Shown here piece by piece: positions 1 to 7,870 of a stretch of DNA of 64,000 nucleotides; position 1 is the stretch's first letter; every line of letters begins with the position of its first letter. The position numbers and the translations under genes were made by a program. This DNA is from DASZTV01 sp035550655 (lineage in GTDB: Bacteria; Actinomycetota; Actinomycetes; JAFAQI01). Under the pieces are notes generated by a model. It did not search any database. It was given only the letters and a program-made list of their open reading frames with translations, and was not told where the DNA came from. The stretch covers positions 1 through 64,000 of the forward strand of contig DASZOU010000032.1 in assembly GCA_035550655.1 (NCBI GenBank). The letters are read 5' to 3'.

Positions 1-389
1 ACGGCGACGTCGTGGCTGGCCCAGTCCTCGGCCGGGTCAGCGGGTTTCGGGCCGGCGAGGGAGGCGATCAGCTCGGCGCGGTAGGCGTCGATGAGGCCCT
101 TGAGCTCCTCGGCCCGGCGTAACGCCCACGCTTTGCCCTGAGCGGAGAGGTCCTCGATCGCGCTTTCGGTCAGCAGCCGCCAGGTGTGCGGGCCGAGCGG
201 CAGGCGCATCGCGTCGTCGATCGGCTCGTCGGCGAACGCCATCGCGCCGTCCTCGACCCAGCCCGGCGCCGCCTTGCGGGCCTCGTGCCACAGCTCCTCC
301 GGGATCGGTTCCCAGTCCCCGAGGTCCGGCGGGTCCGGTTCGTCCCAGCCGGGCGGGGTCAGCAACACCGCACCCCGGGTATCGAACAC
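1..389 (-). CDS. DUF222/13E12-type HNH endonuclease-like protein, N-terminal part
   Basis: This reading frame enters from the left window edge, so only the first 129 residues are visible. They form an acidic, Pro-rich start followed by a helical stretch (LTESAIEDLSAQGKAWALRR) that resembles the N-terminus of DUF222 proteins. Those proteins usually carry a C-terminal HNH nuclease domain, which here would lie outside the window. The GTG start gives an MFD N-terminus and sits inside a perfect SOS box (382-397), as is typical of the mycobacterial 13E12 repeat family. An in-frame TAG lies five codons upstream of the adjacent TTC-GAA-CAC codons. The family call rests on the weak N-terminal match plus the SOS box; the nuclease part is unseen. 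Confidence 0.55.
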   Translation of the reverse strand, partial: MFDTRGAVLLTPPGWDEPDPPDLGDWEPIPEELWHEARKAAPGWVEDGAMAFADEPIDDAMRLPLGPHTWRLLTESAIEDLSAQGKAWALRRAEELKGLIDAYRAELIASLAGPKPADPAEDWASHDVA

Positions 390-397
390 GTGTTCGA
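382..397. promoter_or_regulatory. LexA (SOS) box
   Basis: TCGAACACGTGTTCGA is a perfect 16-bp palindrome. It matches the actinobacterial LexA consensus TCGAAC-N4-GTTCGA exactly. It overlaps the GTG start (387-389) of the leftward DUF222-type gene, so LexA bound here would block both transcription and access to the start codon. Confidence 0.75.
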
Positions 398-582
398 ATA
401 TAGACCGGCCCTACGACAAGATCAACCACTGCCACTCGCCGAGCAACCGAAGCGACCAAGAACACACAGAGCCGGCGCTCCCGATCGGAAGGCACCTTTT
501 CCGGGATCGGTTCGGTCGCGTCCAGGTGCGTCGGAATGACGCTTCGACGCTGGCCACAGCAGCCCGGCAATCGTGACGGCGA

Positions 583-2007
583 CTATGGCTGGGAGGCGCG
601 GGCGCGATCCCGGGCCTCACGCCGAGTGGGCCTGGACCCCTCCTCCGGGTAGGCACCTATGTCCCGCTCGATGTCCTCCAGCGAGCGGCCCTTCGTCTCC
701 GGTATGCGGAGGAGGAAGAACAGCATCGCGGCAACGCCGAAGCCTCCGTAGATCCAGAAGGTTCCTGGCCGCCCGACCCATCCGACAAGGGACAGGAAGT
801 AGAAGGACACGAGGAAGTTGGAGCCCCAGTTGGCGACGGTGCACAGCGCCATGGCCATCGTGCGGCCCCGGAGAGGGAAGATCTCCGAGATCATCAGCCA
901 GAAGACCGGTCCAAGCCCGATCGCGAAGGATGCGATGAACAGCAGTAACGCTGCCAGCGCCACCCACGAATAGCTCTGCCGAAGCGTCGGGACCTGGAAG
1001 TAGGCGCCCAGGACCGCGAGCGCGATTGTCAATCCCACTGTGCCGGTCACGAGGAGCTTGCGCCGGCCGACGCGGTCCAGCAGCAGGATCGCCACGACAG
1101 TGAAAACGACGTTGGTGATCCCCACTGAGAGCGCCTGGGTCACGGATTGGTCTGCCGTAAGTCCGGTCGCCTTCAGGATCGTCGGTGAGTAGTAGATGAC
1201 GGTGTTGACGCCGACTAGCTGTTGGAAAATCGCGAGCGCCAGGCCGACGACGATCATCGGTCGCAACGCCCGGCCGAACAGCTCACGAAGACCAGCCGAT
1301 CGTTCCTGGTCGATCACGTCATGGATCTCGTTGCGCTCCGACTCGACATCGCCCGAACGGGTGCGCTTGAGTACCTGGGTCGCCTCGTCGTCCCGCCCGG
1401 CTTGGACAAGCCAACGCGGCGTGTGCGGCATGAAGAACATCCCGACGGCCAGCGCGATGCCCGGAACGGCGCCCAGTCCCAGCATCCATCGCCAGTTGTT
1501 GGTGACGCCTTTGAACGCCCAGTCGACGATGTACGCGAGCAGGATCCCGCTGGTGATCATTAGTTGGTTGAACGACACCGTCCCGCCGCGCAGTTTCGGG
1601 GGCGTGTGCTCCGAGATGTAGAGAGGCGACACGAACGACGCCGTCCCGACGGACAGACCGAGAGTCGCCCGCGCGGCGATCAACTCGCCGGGGGACTGGG
1701 CGAGTGCGGACCATAGGGCGGCGCCGACGTAGACGCAACCGGATGCGACCTTCGTCCACTTGCGGCTGATGCGCCGCGCCAGCCATCCGGAAGCGATGGC
1801 GCCGAGTACTGCGCCGAGCAGTAGCGCTCCGACGTACCACTGTTCAGCGCTCTTGCCGCCGTGCAGGTCCTTATCGATGTACAGGACGGCGCCGGAGATG
1901 ACCCCGGTGTCGTAGCCGAAGAGCAGTCCACCTAGCGCCGCTATGGCTGCGATGCCCGACACCATCCGGTTGCGACCTGAGAACGCTTCTCGCGCGAAGC
2001 CGGCCAT
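583..2007 (-). CDS. MFS sugar porter (SP family)
   Basis: This is a 474-residue, 12-helix major facilitator of the sugar porter family, expected to import a monosaccharide or polyol by proton symport at the cytoplasmic membrane. Family marks are GGLLFGYDTG in helix 1 (residues 26-35), the PHTPRWL loop after helix 6 (a variant of PESPRWL), QQLVGVNTVIYYSPTI in helix 7, DRVGRRK, and the C-terminal PETKGRSLEDIE motif. An upstream in-frame start exists, but the ATG at 2007 has a GAGGAGG ribosome site at good spacing and fits the family length. The substrate cannot be read from the sequence. The gene is divergent from the small membrane protein at 2180. Confidence 0.9.
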   Translation of the reverse strand: MAGFAREAFSGRNRMVSGIAAIAALGGLLFGYDTGVISGAVLYIDKDLHGGKSAEQWYVGALLLGAVLGAIASGWLARRISRKWTKVASGCVYVGAALWSALAQSPGELIAARATLGLSVGTASFVSPLYISEHTPPKLRGGTVSFNQLMITSGILLAYIVDWAFKGVTNNWRWMLGLGAVPGIALAVGMFFMPHTPRWLVQAGRDDEATQVLKRTRSGDVESERNEIHDVIDQERSAGLRELFGRALRPMIVVGLALAIFQQLVGVNTVIYYSPTILKATGLTADQSVTQALSVGITNVVFTVVAILLLDRVGRRKLLVTGTVGLTIALAVLGAYFQVPTLRQSYSWVALAALLLFIASFAIGLGPVFWLMISEIFPLRGRTMAMALCTVANWGSNFLVSFYFLSLVGWVGRPGTFWIYGGFGVAAMLFFLLRIPETKGRSLEDIERDIGAYPEEGSRPTRREARDRARASQP

Positions 2008-2179
2008 GACGCCTCCTCGACAGGTGTTGGTCTCCTCTCCATCGCGCCACGACGTAAACCGGAGCGGCCCCGCTGTGGCCACTGGCACGCGACAGCGAAT
2101 AGTCCGTTGTTGCTATTGCCGGGGTTGTGCAAGCCGTGCCCAAATGGGTCGCGCATGTACTCCCCTGCGAGGAGTTCGA

Positions 2180-2698
2180 GTGACCGCGACGCTGCCCGTC
2201 TCAGGTACCTTCCCGACCGTCGGCGGTCATCGTGGTGCCGCGTTACCGCTCGTCGGGCTCGGCTCAGCCGCCGCGGCCTGCGTTCATTTCGTCGTGATGC
2301 CTGAACACTTCCGCGAGGCCACGATCTACGGGCTGTTCTTCGCCATCGCGGCGACCATGCAGCTCGGTTTCGCGGCGCTCACGCTCGCCCGGCCGTCTCG
2401 GTCTCTTATCCGTGCCGGCCTCGCAGGTAACGCTTCAGTCGTGCTGCTCTGGCTGTGCACGCGCACGGTCGCGATCCCACTCGGCCCCGACGCCGGCACG
2501 ACGGAGGCGGTCAGCGGCCTCGACATACTCGCGACCGGCTTCGAGCTCCTCATCGTCGCCGCCGCGATCATCACCCTCCGCAGGGGGAGTCTGGTCCCCT
2601 CGCTGCGACCGTCGACATGGTCCTCGTCGGCGTGGGCGTTCGTGGTCTTCGCCGCCACGGCAATCCCGATTACGACTGTGGTCTGGCCTCCGAGCTAG
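2180..2698 (+). CDS. Small four-helix membrane protein, unknown function
   Basis: A 172-residue protein with about four hydrophobic segments (around residues 18-33, 45-65, 75-90, 100-118) and a last one near 150. I recognise no family signature. The GTG start is chosen because GAGGAG lies just upstream; the frame is open further upstream but without another ribosome site. The gene stops 10 bp before the convergent DUF2269-like gene. Its role is unknown. Confidence 0.6.
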   Translation: MTATLPVSGTFPTVGGHRGAALPLVGLGSAAAACVHFVVMPEHFREATIYGLFFAIAATMQLGFAALTLARPSRSLIRAGLAGNASVVLLWLCTRTVAIPLGPDAGTTEAVSGLDILATGFELLIVAAAIITLRRGSLVPSLRPSTWSSSAWAFVVFAATAIPITTVVWPPS

Positions 2699-2708
2699 AC
2701 CGGACGCT

Positions 2709-3290
2709 TCAACTGGCGGCGGTCGTCTTCGCTGCGGCGTCCAGCTGGAGCTTTGAGAGGCCGACGCCGAGAACCGCGCCGATGATCACGATCAGCACGG
2801 AGATGCCGCCCGACGGCTTGTTGGTCATGACGAAGACGATGCCGAGAAAGCCGAACGTCGCGATGTGCGCGATATACCAGATGAAAGGGTCCAGTGCCTG
2901 CTGACGCAGCTCGGCTGACGGCGGGCCGTCGGGCGCTGCCTCGACCGCTGCCACGAGCTTCTTGCTGTGAGGTGCCAGCAGCGCGCCCGCGAGCGCCTCG
3001 ATCACGACGAGCGTGATGAGGCCGGTCAGCACCCAGCCGTCACCGACCTTGACCGCCTTGTGGCTCGCGCCGATGATCCAGAACCCGAACCCGAGGATGA
3101 AGAGCGCGAGGATCGGCAGGAGCGGCTCGAGCCTGTGCACGAGGTGAGCGAACGGACGCATCTGCTCCACCGTCTTCGCACGCGGCAGCACGTGCAGCAC
3201 GGTGTGAAGCACCGCCGCGATCGCGAACGACGCGATGACCACGGTGATGTGCAGGAACAGCGCGACGTTGTACTGCGTGATCTCGCCCAC
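2709..3290 (-). CDS. DUF2269-like integral membrane protein
   Basis: A 193-residue membrane protein with four hydrophobic segments and a His-rich first helix region (LFLHITVVIASFAIAAVLH). It resembles DUF2269-type predicted membrane proteins, whose function is not known. The GTG at 3290 is preferred over the ATG at 3314 because GGGAGG lies six bases before it, whereas the ATG has no ribosome site. The terminator of the upstream sigma factor gene lies between the two genes, so this one is probably transcribed separately. Confidence 0.6.
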   Translation of the reverse strand: MGEITQYNVALFLHITVVIASFAIAAVLHTVLHVLPRAKTVEQMRPFAHLVHRLEPLLPILALFILGFGFWIIGASHKAVKVGDGWVLTGLITLVVIEALAGALLAPHSKKLVAAVEAAPDGPPSAELRQQALDPFIWYIAHIATFGFLGIVFVMTNKPSGGISVLIVIIGAVLGVGLSKLQLDAAAKTTAAS

Positions 3291-3328
3291 TTGTGCCTCC
3301 CGGCTCAGACTCATGGGGAGACTAACGA

Positions 3329-3364
3329 AACAGCCCCCGAAATCTGTTGATTTCGGGGGCTGTT
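3329..3364 (-). terminator. Rho-independent-type stem-loop after the sigma factor gene
   Basis: A perfect 15-bp inverted repeat (3329-3343 with 3350-3364) encloses a 6-nt loop. It starts 12 bp beyond the stop codon of the leftward sigma factor gene. On that strand it is followed by a modestly T-rich run (TTTCGTTAGT). It is the clearest terminator in the window. Confidence 0.85.
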
Positions 3365-3376
3365 CGAAGGACTGAG

Positions 3377-4570
3377 TTAGAGCCAGGCCTTCAGCGTTGC
3401 CGCGGTGTCGCTGCGGCGAAGCTCGCGCAGCGTGTCGCGCTCGATCTGGCGGATCCGCTCGCGGGTGAGGCCGAGCTCCTTGCCGACCTCGTCCAGCGTG
3501 CGTGACCGGCCGTCATCGAGGCCGAACCGCATCCGCATCACGACGGCGGACCGCTCCGGCAGGCTCGACAGCACCATGCGGAGCCGGTCCTGCAGGAGAC
3601 CGAAGTCCACGACGTCCGCCGCGATCGGGGCGTCCATGTCCTCGATGAACTCGCCGAACGTCGCCGTACCGTCGTCGCCGACCGGCGTCTCGAGGGAAAG
3701 CGTCTCGCGGCCGTAGCCGAGGATCTCCTCGACGCGCTCGGCCGTCATCTCCAGCACGACCCCGATCTCGCCGAAGGTCGGCTCGCGGCCGTACTCGGTG
3801 GCGAGGTCGCGCTTCACCCGCAGTGCCTTGTTGATCTGCTCGACCATGTGCACCGGCACGCGGATGGTGCGGCCCTGATCGGCGATCGCGCGCTGCAGTG
3901 CCTGGCGGATCCACCAGGTCGCGTACGTCGAGAACTTGTAGCCCTTGGTGTAGTCGAACTTCTCGACCGCGCGGACCAGGCCGATGTTGCCTTCCTGGAT
4001 CAGGTCGAGCAGCGTGAGGCCCTTGCCCTGGTAGCGCTTCGCGAGCGACACGACCAGGCGGAGGTTCGCCTCGAGCAGGTGGTTGCGGGCGCGGGCGCCG
4101 TCGGCCGCGATGGCCTCCAGGTCACGACGCAGCTTGACCGGGATCTTTGCGATCTCCTTGGCGTCGGCCTGGCGGATCTTCTCCTGCGCGTAGAGGCCGG
4201 CCTCGATCCGCTTGGCGAGCTCGACCTCCTGCTCGGCGGTGAGCAGTGCCACCCGGCCGATGTCCGTCAGGTAGACCCGGACCAGGTCGGTGGTCGGGAC
4301 CTCGTGGTCCCAGTTATCGTCGGCTTCCTCGGCCTCGACGACCTCGGCAACCGGGGCCGCGCCAGGAGCATCCGAGCCGATCGTGATGCCGCGCCGCCGG
4401 ATCGCGGCGATGACGCGCTTTGCCTCGGCCGGACCAACGCCTGCCTCGTCCAGCGCCGTCCGTACCTCGGCGAACGTCAGCGCGCCCGCCTCAGCGCTGT
4501 CGAGCAGGTCCTCGACGGCGGCAGGCAGGGCGCTGTTGGCGTCCGGGCGGGCGATCGTGGCAGTACTCAT
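3377..4570 (-). CDS. RpoD-family sigma factor with an N-terminal region 1.1-like domain
   Basis: A 397-residue sigma-70 that directs RNA polymerase to promoters. Region 1.2 (TTDLVRVYLTDIGRVALLT), region 2 (NLRLVVSLAKRY, FSTYATWWIRQALQRAIADQ), region 3 (RTIRVPVHMVEQINK) and region 4.2 (LDEVGKELGLTRERIRQIE) are all intact. Residues about 13-70 look like sigma region 1.1, an autoinhibitory domain that the second sigma factor of this window lacks. The C-terminus (LRRSDTAATLKAWL) departs from the conserved ending of principal sigma factors. It is therefore probably a group 2 (SigB or Hrd-like) factor. The ATG at 4570 lies after GGGGAC. An upstream frame extension is probably not translated. Confidence 0.88.
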   Translation of the reverse strand: MSTATIARPDANSALPAAVEDLLDSAEAGALTFAEVRTALDEAGVGPAEAKRVIAAIRRRGITIGSDAPGAAPVAEVVEAEEADDNWDHEVPTTDLVRVYLTDIGRVALLTAEQEVELAKRIEAGLYAQEKIRQADAKEIAKIPVKLRRDLEAIAADGARARNHLLEANLRLVVSLAKRYQGKGLTLLDLIQEGNIGLVRAVEKFDYTKGYKFSTYATWWIRQALQRAIADQGRTIRVPVHMVEQINKALRVKRDLATEYGREPTFGEIGVVLEMTAERVEEILGYGRETLSLETPVGDDGTATFGEFIEDMDAPIAADVVDFGLLQDRLRMVLSSLPERSAVVMRMRFGLDDGRSRTLDEVGKELGLTRERIRQIERDTLRELRRSDTAATLKAWL

Positions 4571-4824
4571 GGCGTGCGTAGGTCCCCAACTCGTATCGTG
4601 GCGGTGGCTGCTGTTCCGGTGACGTCCGGTACAACGCGCGAGCGGCCGCAACTGTTCCGCGGCGCGACCGGCCATTCTGCCGTACCAGCAACGTCTTTGT
4701 CACCCCCAAAGTCCCTGATATGCCTGAAAACGCGCTGAGATTGCGGGGTTGGGGGCGGGTTTTAGCACAATTTTCGGCCTACCCGTGATCTACGTCACTA
4801 TCCATCACTCGGCGTGGCTGGGCG

Positions 4825-5601
4825 TCAACGGGCGCTGACGAACAGCGACTGCGCCCCCTGCGCCACGGCGCTGTGGACGTCGTACAGGGTCGAGCGTGCC
4901 AGCCCGAAGCCGGTCGGGTCGATCGACGTCGCCGCCTCGAGGCAGATCCACTCGCCCTGCGGGTAGCGGTCCAGGTGGACGGTGAGGTCGGGGTTGATGA
5001 ACATCCAGCCATCGAACGGCAGCACGTTCGACAGGCCGTTGCCGCAGTCGGCGACCGCCATCAGGCGCTGCAACCCGGTCGGCTCCTCGCCGGCGACGAG
5101 CGGGATTCGCTGCCGGAACCAGCACGATGCCGCCCCGATCGCCATCCATGAGCCCTCGACCTCTCGCAGCTCCATCGCGGCCAGGAACGGCGCGGCAAAC
5201 ACCTGGACCGGCATCGACTCGGTCGGGAAGTCCGGCGCGGGGTCGCTCGGTGGCACGGTGTCCGGCAGGTCGAGCTCGCTGGTGCGGATCCGCCACGCCC
5301 GGGCCTTCGCGACCGCTCGCCCGGCGGCAACCAGCTCGGCTTCGATCAGCTCCACGCTGCGACCCGGCCGCACCACCTGGCTGTTGACCGTGATCTCCGT
5401 CACGGGCACCGGGCCGAGGATCTCGACCGCCATCCGTACGACGGTCCCGGGCCACGACGACTGCGTCGTCTCGGCGGCGCGGGCGAGCAATGCCGAGGGC
5501 GGGCCGCCGTGCTGCAGCGTCGGGTCCCACGGCCCGACGGTCGACTCGGTCGACGTGAAGACGCCGGGCTGCGAAGTCGGCAAGTAGAACGCTTCTGCCA
5601 C
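4825..5601 (-). CDS. Acyl-CoA thioesterase-like double-hotdog protein
   Basis: A 258-residue protein with the layout of TesB-like or fungal-type double-hotdog thioesterases. An N-terminal hotdog contains WDPTLQHGGPPSALLARAAE, the usual helix entry of these proteins, and the C-terminal half ends with a conserved pattern (GEWICLEAATSIDPTGFGLARSTLYD). These enzymes hydrolyse acyl-CoA. A GTG at 5616 is also in frame, but GGAGG abuts it directly, so the GTG at 5601 is preferred. The substrate chain length is unknown. The gene is divergent from the TauE/SafE permease. Confidence 0.8.
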   Translation of the reverse strand: MAEAFYLPTSQPGVFTSTESTVGPWDPTLQHGGPPSALLARAAETTQSSWPGTVVRMAVEILGPVPVTEITVNSQVVRPGRSVELIEAELVAAGRAVAKARAWRIRTSELDLPDTVPPSDPAPDFPTESMPVQVFAAPFLAAMELREVEGSWMAIGAASCWFRQRIPLVAGEEPTGLQRLMAVADCGNGLSNVLPFDGWMFINPDLTVHLDRYPQGEWICLEAATSIDPTGFGLARSTLYDVHSAVAQGAQSLFVSAR

Positions 5602-5666
5602 GTCCGCCGACCTCACCCTCCGCCCCGACCAAGGTGCCGGCTGTGCCGGCGCAGATCACGGCACCC

Positions 5667-5672
5667 TACGCT
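5667..5672 (+). promoter_or_regulatory. -10 element (TACGCT) of the TauE/SafE gene
   Basis: TACGCT lies 7 nt before the GTG start and no Shine-Dalgarno sequence is present. This is the leaderless-transcript arrangement seen repeatedly in the window. Confidence 0.5.
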
Positions 5673-5679
5673 GCGGCAG

Positions 5680-6435
5680 GTGACTGCGACGCACGCTGTG
5701 ATCATCGTCGCAATCGGGGTCTTCGCCGGCGCCGTGAACACGATCGTCGGGTCCGGCTCCCTGCTGACCTTCCCGACCCTGCTGGCGCTCGGCTATCCCG
5801 CGGTTCTGGCCAACGTCTCGAACACCGTCGGCTTGATCAGTGGCTCGGTGAGTGGCGCCGTCGGCTACCGCAGAGAGCTCGCCGGGCAGGCCCGCCGGAT
5901 CCTGGTCCTCGTGCCGGCGCTCATGGTCGGGACCGTGATTGGCGCGGTGCTGCTGCTGGAGCTGCCGGGCTCGGCGTTCCGTCACGTCGTACCGGTCCTG
6001 ATCTTGTTCGCGGTCCTTTTGGTGATCATCCAGCCGCGAGTGCAACGCCGGCGCGCAGCCGCGGGACGGCGGGTGGAGCATCCGGGACCGCAGCTGCAGA
6101 TCGGCTTGTTCCTGACCTCGATCTACGGCGGCTACTTCGGCGCCGGCATGGGGATCATGCTGCTTGCGCTGTTCGCAATCACCCTCGACGACGACCTGCA
6201 ACGGCTCAACGGTGCGAAAAACGTAGTGGCCGCGGCGATCAACGGCGTGGCGGCGCTGTTCTTCGTTGCGCGAACGCACATCGACTGGGGTGTCGCGGGG
6301 TTGCTACTCGTCGGGTCGACGGTCGGCGGTCAGATCGGTGCGCACTACGGGCGGCGGATCCCACCGAACGCGTTGCGGCTGATGATCGTCGTGTTCGGCA
6401 CCGGCGTCGCCATCAAGCTGTTCATCTCCGGCTGA
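5680..6435 (+). CDS. TauE/SafE family permease
   Basis: A 251-residue protein with about eight membrane segments in two related halves, characteristic of TauE/SafE (formerly DUF81) anion permeases. The first half begins GVFAGAVNTIVGSGSLLTFP and the second repeats the pattern at SIYGGYFGAGMGIMLLALF. Family members export or import sulfite, sulfoacetate, taurine-derived or similar small organosulfur anions; the substrate here is unknown. The start is the first codon after a -10-like element, giving the usual family N-terminus. Confidence 0.88.
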   Translation: MTATHAVIIVAIGVFAGAVNTIVGSGSLLTFPTLLALGYPAVLANVSNTVGLISGSVSGAVGYRRELAGQARRILVLVPALMVGTVIGAVLLLELPGSAFRHVVPVLILFAVLLVIIQPRVQRRRAAAGRRVEHPGPQLQIGLFLTSIYGGYFGAGMGIMLLALFAITLDDDLQRLNGAKNVVAAAINGVAALFFVARTHIDWGVAGLLLVGSTVGGQIGAHYGRRIPPNALRLMIVVFGTGVAIKLFISG

Positions 6436-6530
6436 CGGCGAGTCGCTCGGATCGTTGATGGGTGTGGCGCAGGTCACTGCGGTCAGGGCGGATCGGACTG
6501 ATGATGGCCGCCGTGGCGATCGAGGCTGCA

Positions 6531-7862
6531 ATGCCGGTCCGGATCCGGATCACCCCTCGGCGGCTGGTCGCGTCGCTCGACCGCACGCGCAGCGCCGATC
6601 TCTGGGACGAGTTCGCGGAGTTCGCTCGCGCTGATGGCGTTGCGCGCTTCCGCTTCATGGGCGAAACGTGTTGGCTCGTGACCGACCCAGCGCTGGTGCG
6701 CAAGGTACTAACGAGCCCGCCGGACGTCGTCGGCCGGAGCGGGACGTTTCAGAAGCTCCGGGTGTTTCTCGGGGACAGCCTGCTCACCACCGAGGGCGCG
6801 CAACACCGGTTGAGACGACGCCAGATGCAGCCGGCGTTCCATCGCGACCTGTTGGAGGTGTACTCGGCCAGCATGGTGACGGCGGCGCGCGCCACCGCGG
6901 ATCAGTGGCGCGCCGGCGAGGTTGTCGCGATGGATCGGGAGATGGCCGTCCTCACGATGGACGCGATAGGACGCGCCGTCCTCGGCGTCGACGGGCGTGC
7001 CGCAGCGCCCGCGGTTGGTGCAGCGGTCAACAAGCTGATGTTGGCCATGCCGCTGATGTTCATCCCGCACATCGAGAAGTTCGTCCTCAAGCCGATTCCC
7101 GGCTTGGGCTGGGTACGACGACCGTTCAACACCCTCGACGCGATCGCACGACGCGGCGCGACGGACAGCAATGCGGCTCTGGTGGAGTCGCTGCGAGCGG
7201 CCGCGGCTGAGGTCCCGCAGCTGTCCGACGCGGAGGTGCGCGACGAGCTTCTGACGCTCCTGCTCGCGGGTTACGAGACAACGGCAATCTTGCTGACCTG
7301 GGCATGGTGGCTGCTGGACAAGCACGCAGGCGTCGCTGAGGCGGTCCGTGATGAGCTCGAAGCCGTCATCGGCGACGGCGAGCCGTCGTACTGCGATGTC
7401 GAGCGGTTGCACCTCACCCGCGCGGTACTCGCGGAGACCTTGCGGCTGCGGCCGCCGGCATGGGTGAACGAGCGGGCCGTCATCGGTGATCTCGAGCTAG
7501 CGGGCTACCGGCCGAAGCCGGGCACCTTGCTGCTCCTGCCGATCTGGGCGGTGCACCGCGATCCGCGCTGGTGGGATGCGCCCGAGGAGTTCCGGCCGCA
7601 GCGGTGGCTGACCAGCGCCGGCGAGTACGACGAGAACGCGCCGGGCCATCCGCGCGGCGCCTACCTCCCGTTCGGCGCCGGGGCGCACGCCTGCATCGGG
7701 AAGATGTTCGCCTTGACCGAGGCCGCGCTCGCCCTGGCCGTCCTTGCCCCGCAGTGGCGCCCGTCGCTCGCTTCCGGCGCGCGCATCGGATTGCGCGCTA
7801 CCGCCACGCTCCGGCCGGCACACGGCATGCCGATGCGCCTCGAACGGCGAACGGGACGGTGA
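6531..7862 (+). CDS. Cytochrome P450
   Basis: A heme monooxygenase of about 443 residues. The oxygen-binding I-helix motif is LLAGYETT (acid-alcohol pair E-T), the K-helix ExxR is ETLR, and the heme loop is FGAGAHACIGKMF with the cysteine that ligates iron. The layout and the PERF-like segment PEEFRPQRW resemble bacterial P450s of the CYP110/CYP102 type that act on fatty acids or hydrophobic substrates. The substrate and redox partners are not encoded nearby. The start is uncertain: ATG 6531 follows GAGG, ATG 6501/6504 lack a ribosome site, and GTG 6462 would be 6 nt after a weak -10 element. It converges on sigA with 8 bp between stops. Confidence 0.92.
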   Translation: MPVRIRITPRRLVASLDRTRSADLWDEFAEFARADGVARFRFMGETCWLVTDPALVRKVLTSPPDVVGRSGTFQKLRVFLGDSLLTTEGAQHRLRRRQMQPAFHRDLLEVYSASMVTAARATADQWRAGEVVAMDREMAVLTMDAIGRAVLGVDGRAAAPAVGAAVNKLMLAMPLMFIPHIEKFVLKPIPGLGWVRRPFNTLDAIARRGATDSNAALVESLRAAAAEVPQLSDAEVRDELLTLLLAGYETTAILLTWAWWLLDKHAGVAEAVRDELEAVIGDGEPSYCDVERLHLTRAVLAETLRLRPPAWVNERAVIGDLELAGYRPKPGTLLLLPIWAVHRDPRWWDAPEEFRPQRWLTSAGEYDENAPGHPRGAYLPFGAGAHACIGKMFALTEAALALAVLAPQWRPSLASGARIGLRATATLRPAHGMPMRLERRTGR

Positions 7863-7870
7863 CGGCCCGC

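Noticed and set aside
390..582. Possible coding sequence between the left-edge gene and the sugar porter
   Set aside because: Open frames here are short and have no ribosome site or recognisable protein pattern; I see nothing in this stretch other than the SOS box at its left end.
4571..4824. Riboswitch or small RNA upstream of the leftward sigma factor gene
   Set aside because: No conserved aptamer-like stem set was visible; the stretch has runs of G and T but nothing I could support.
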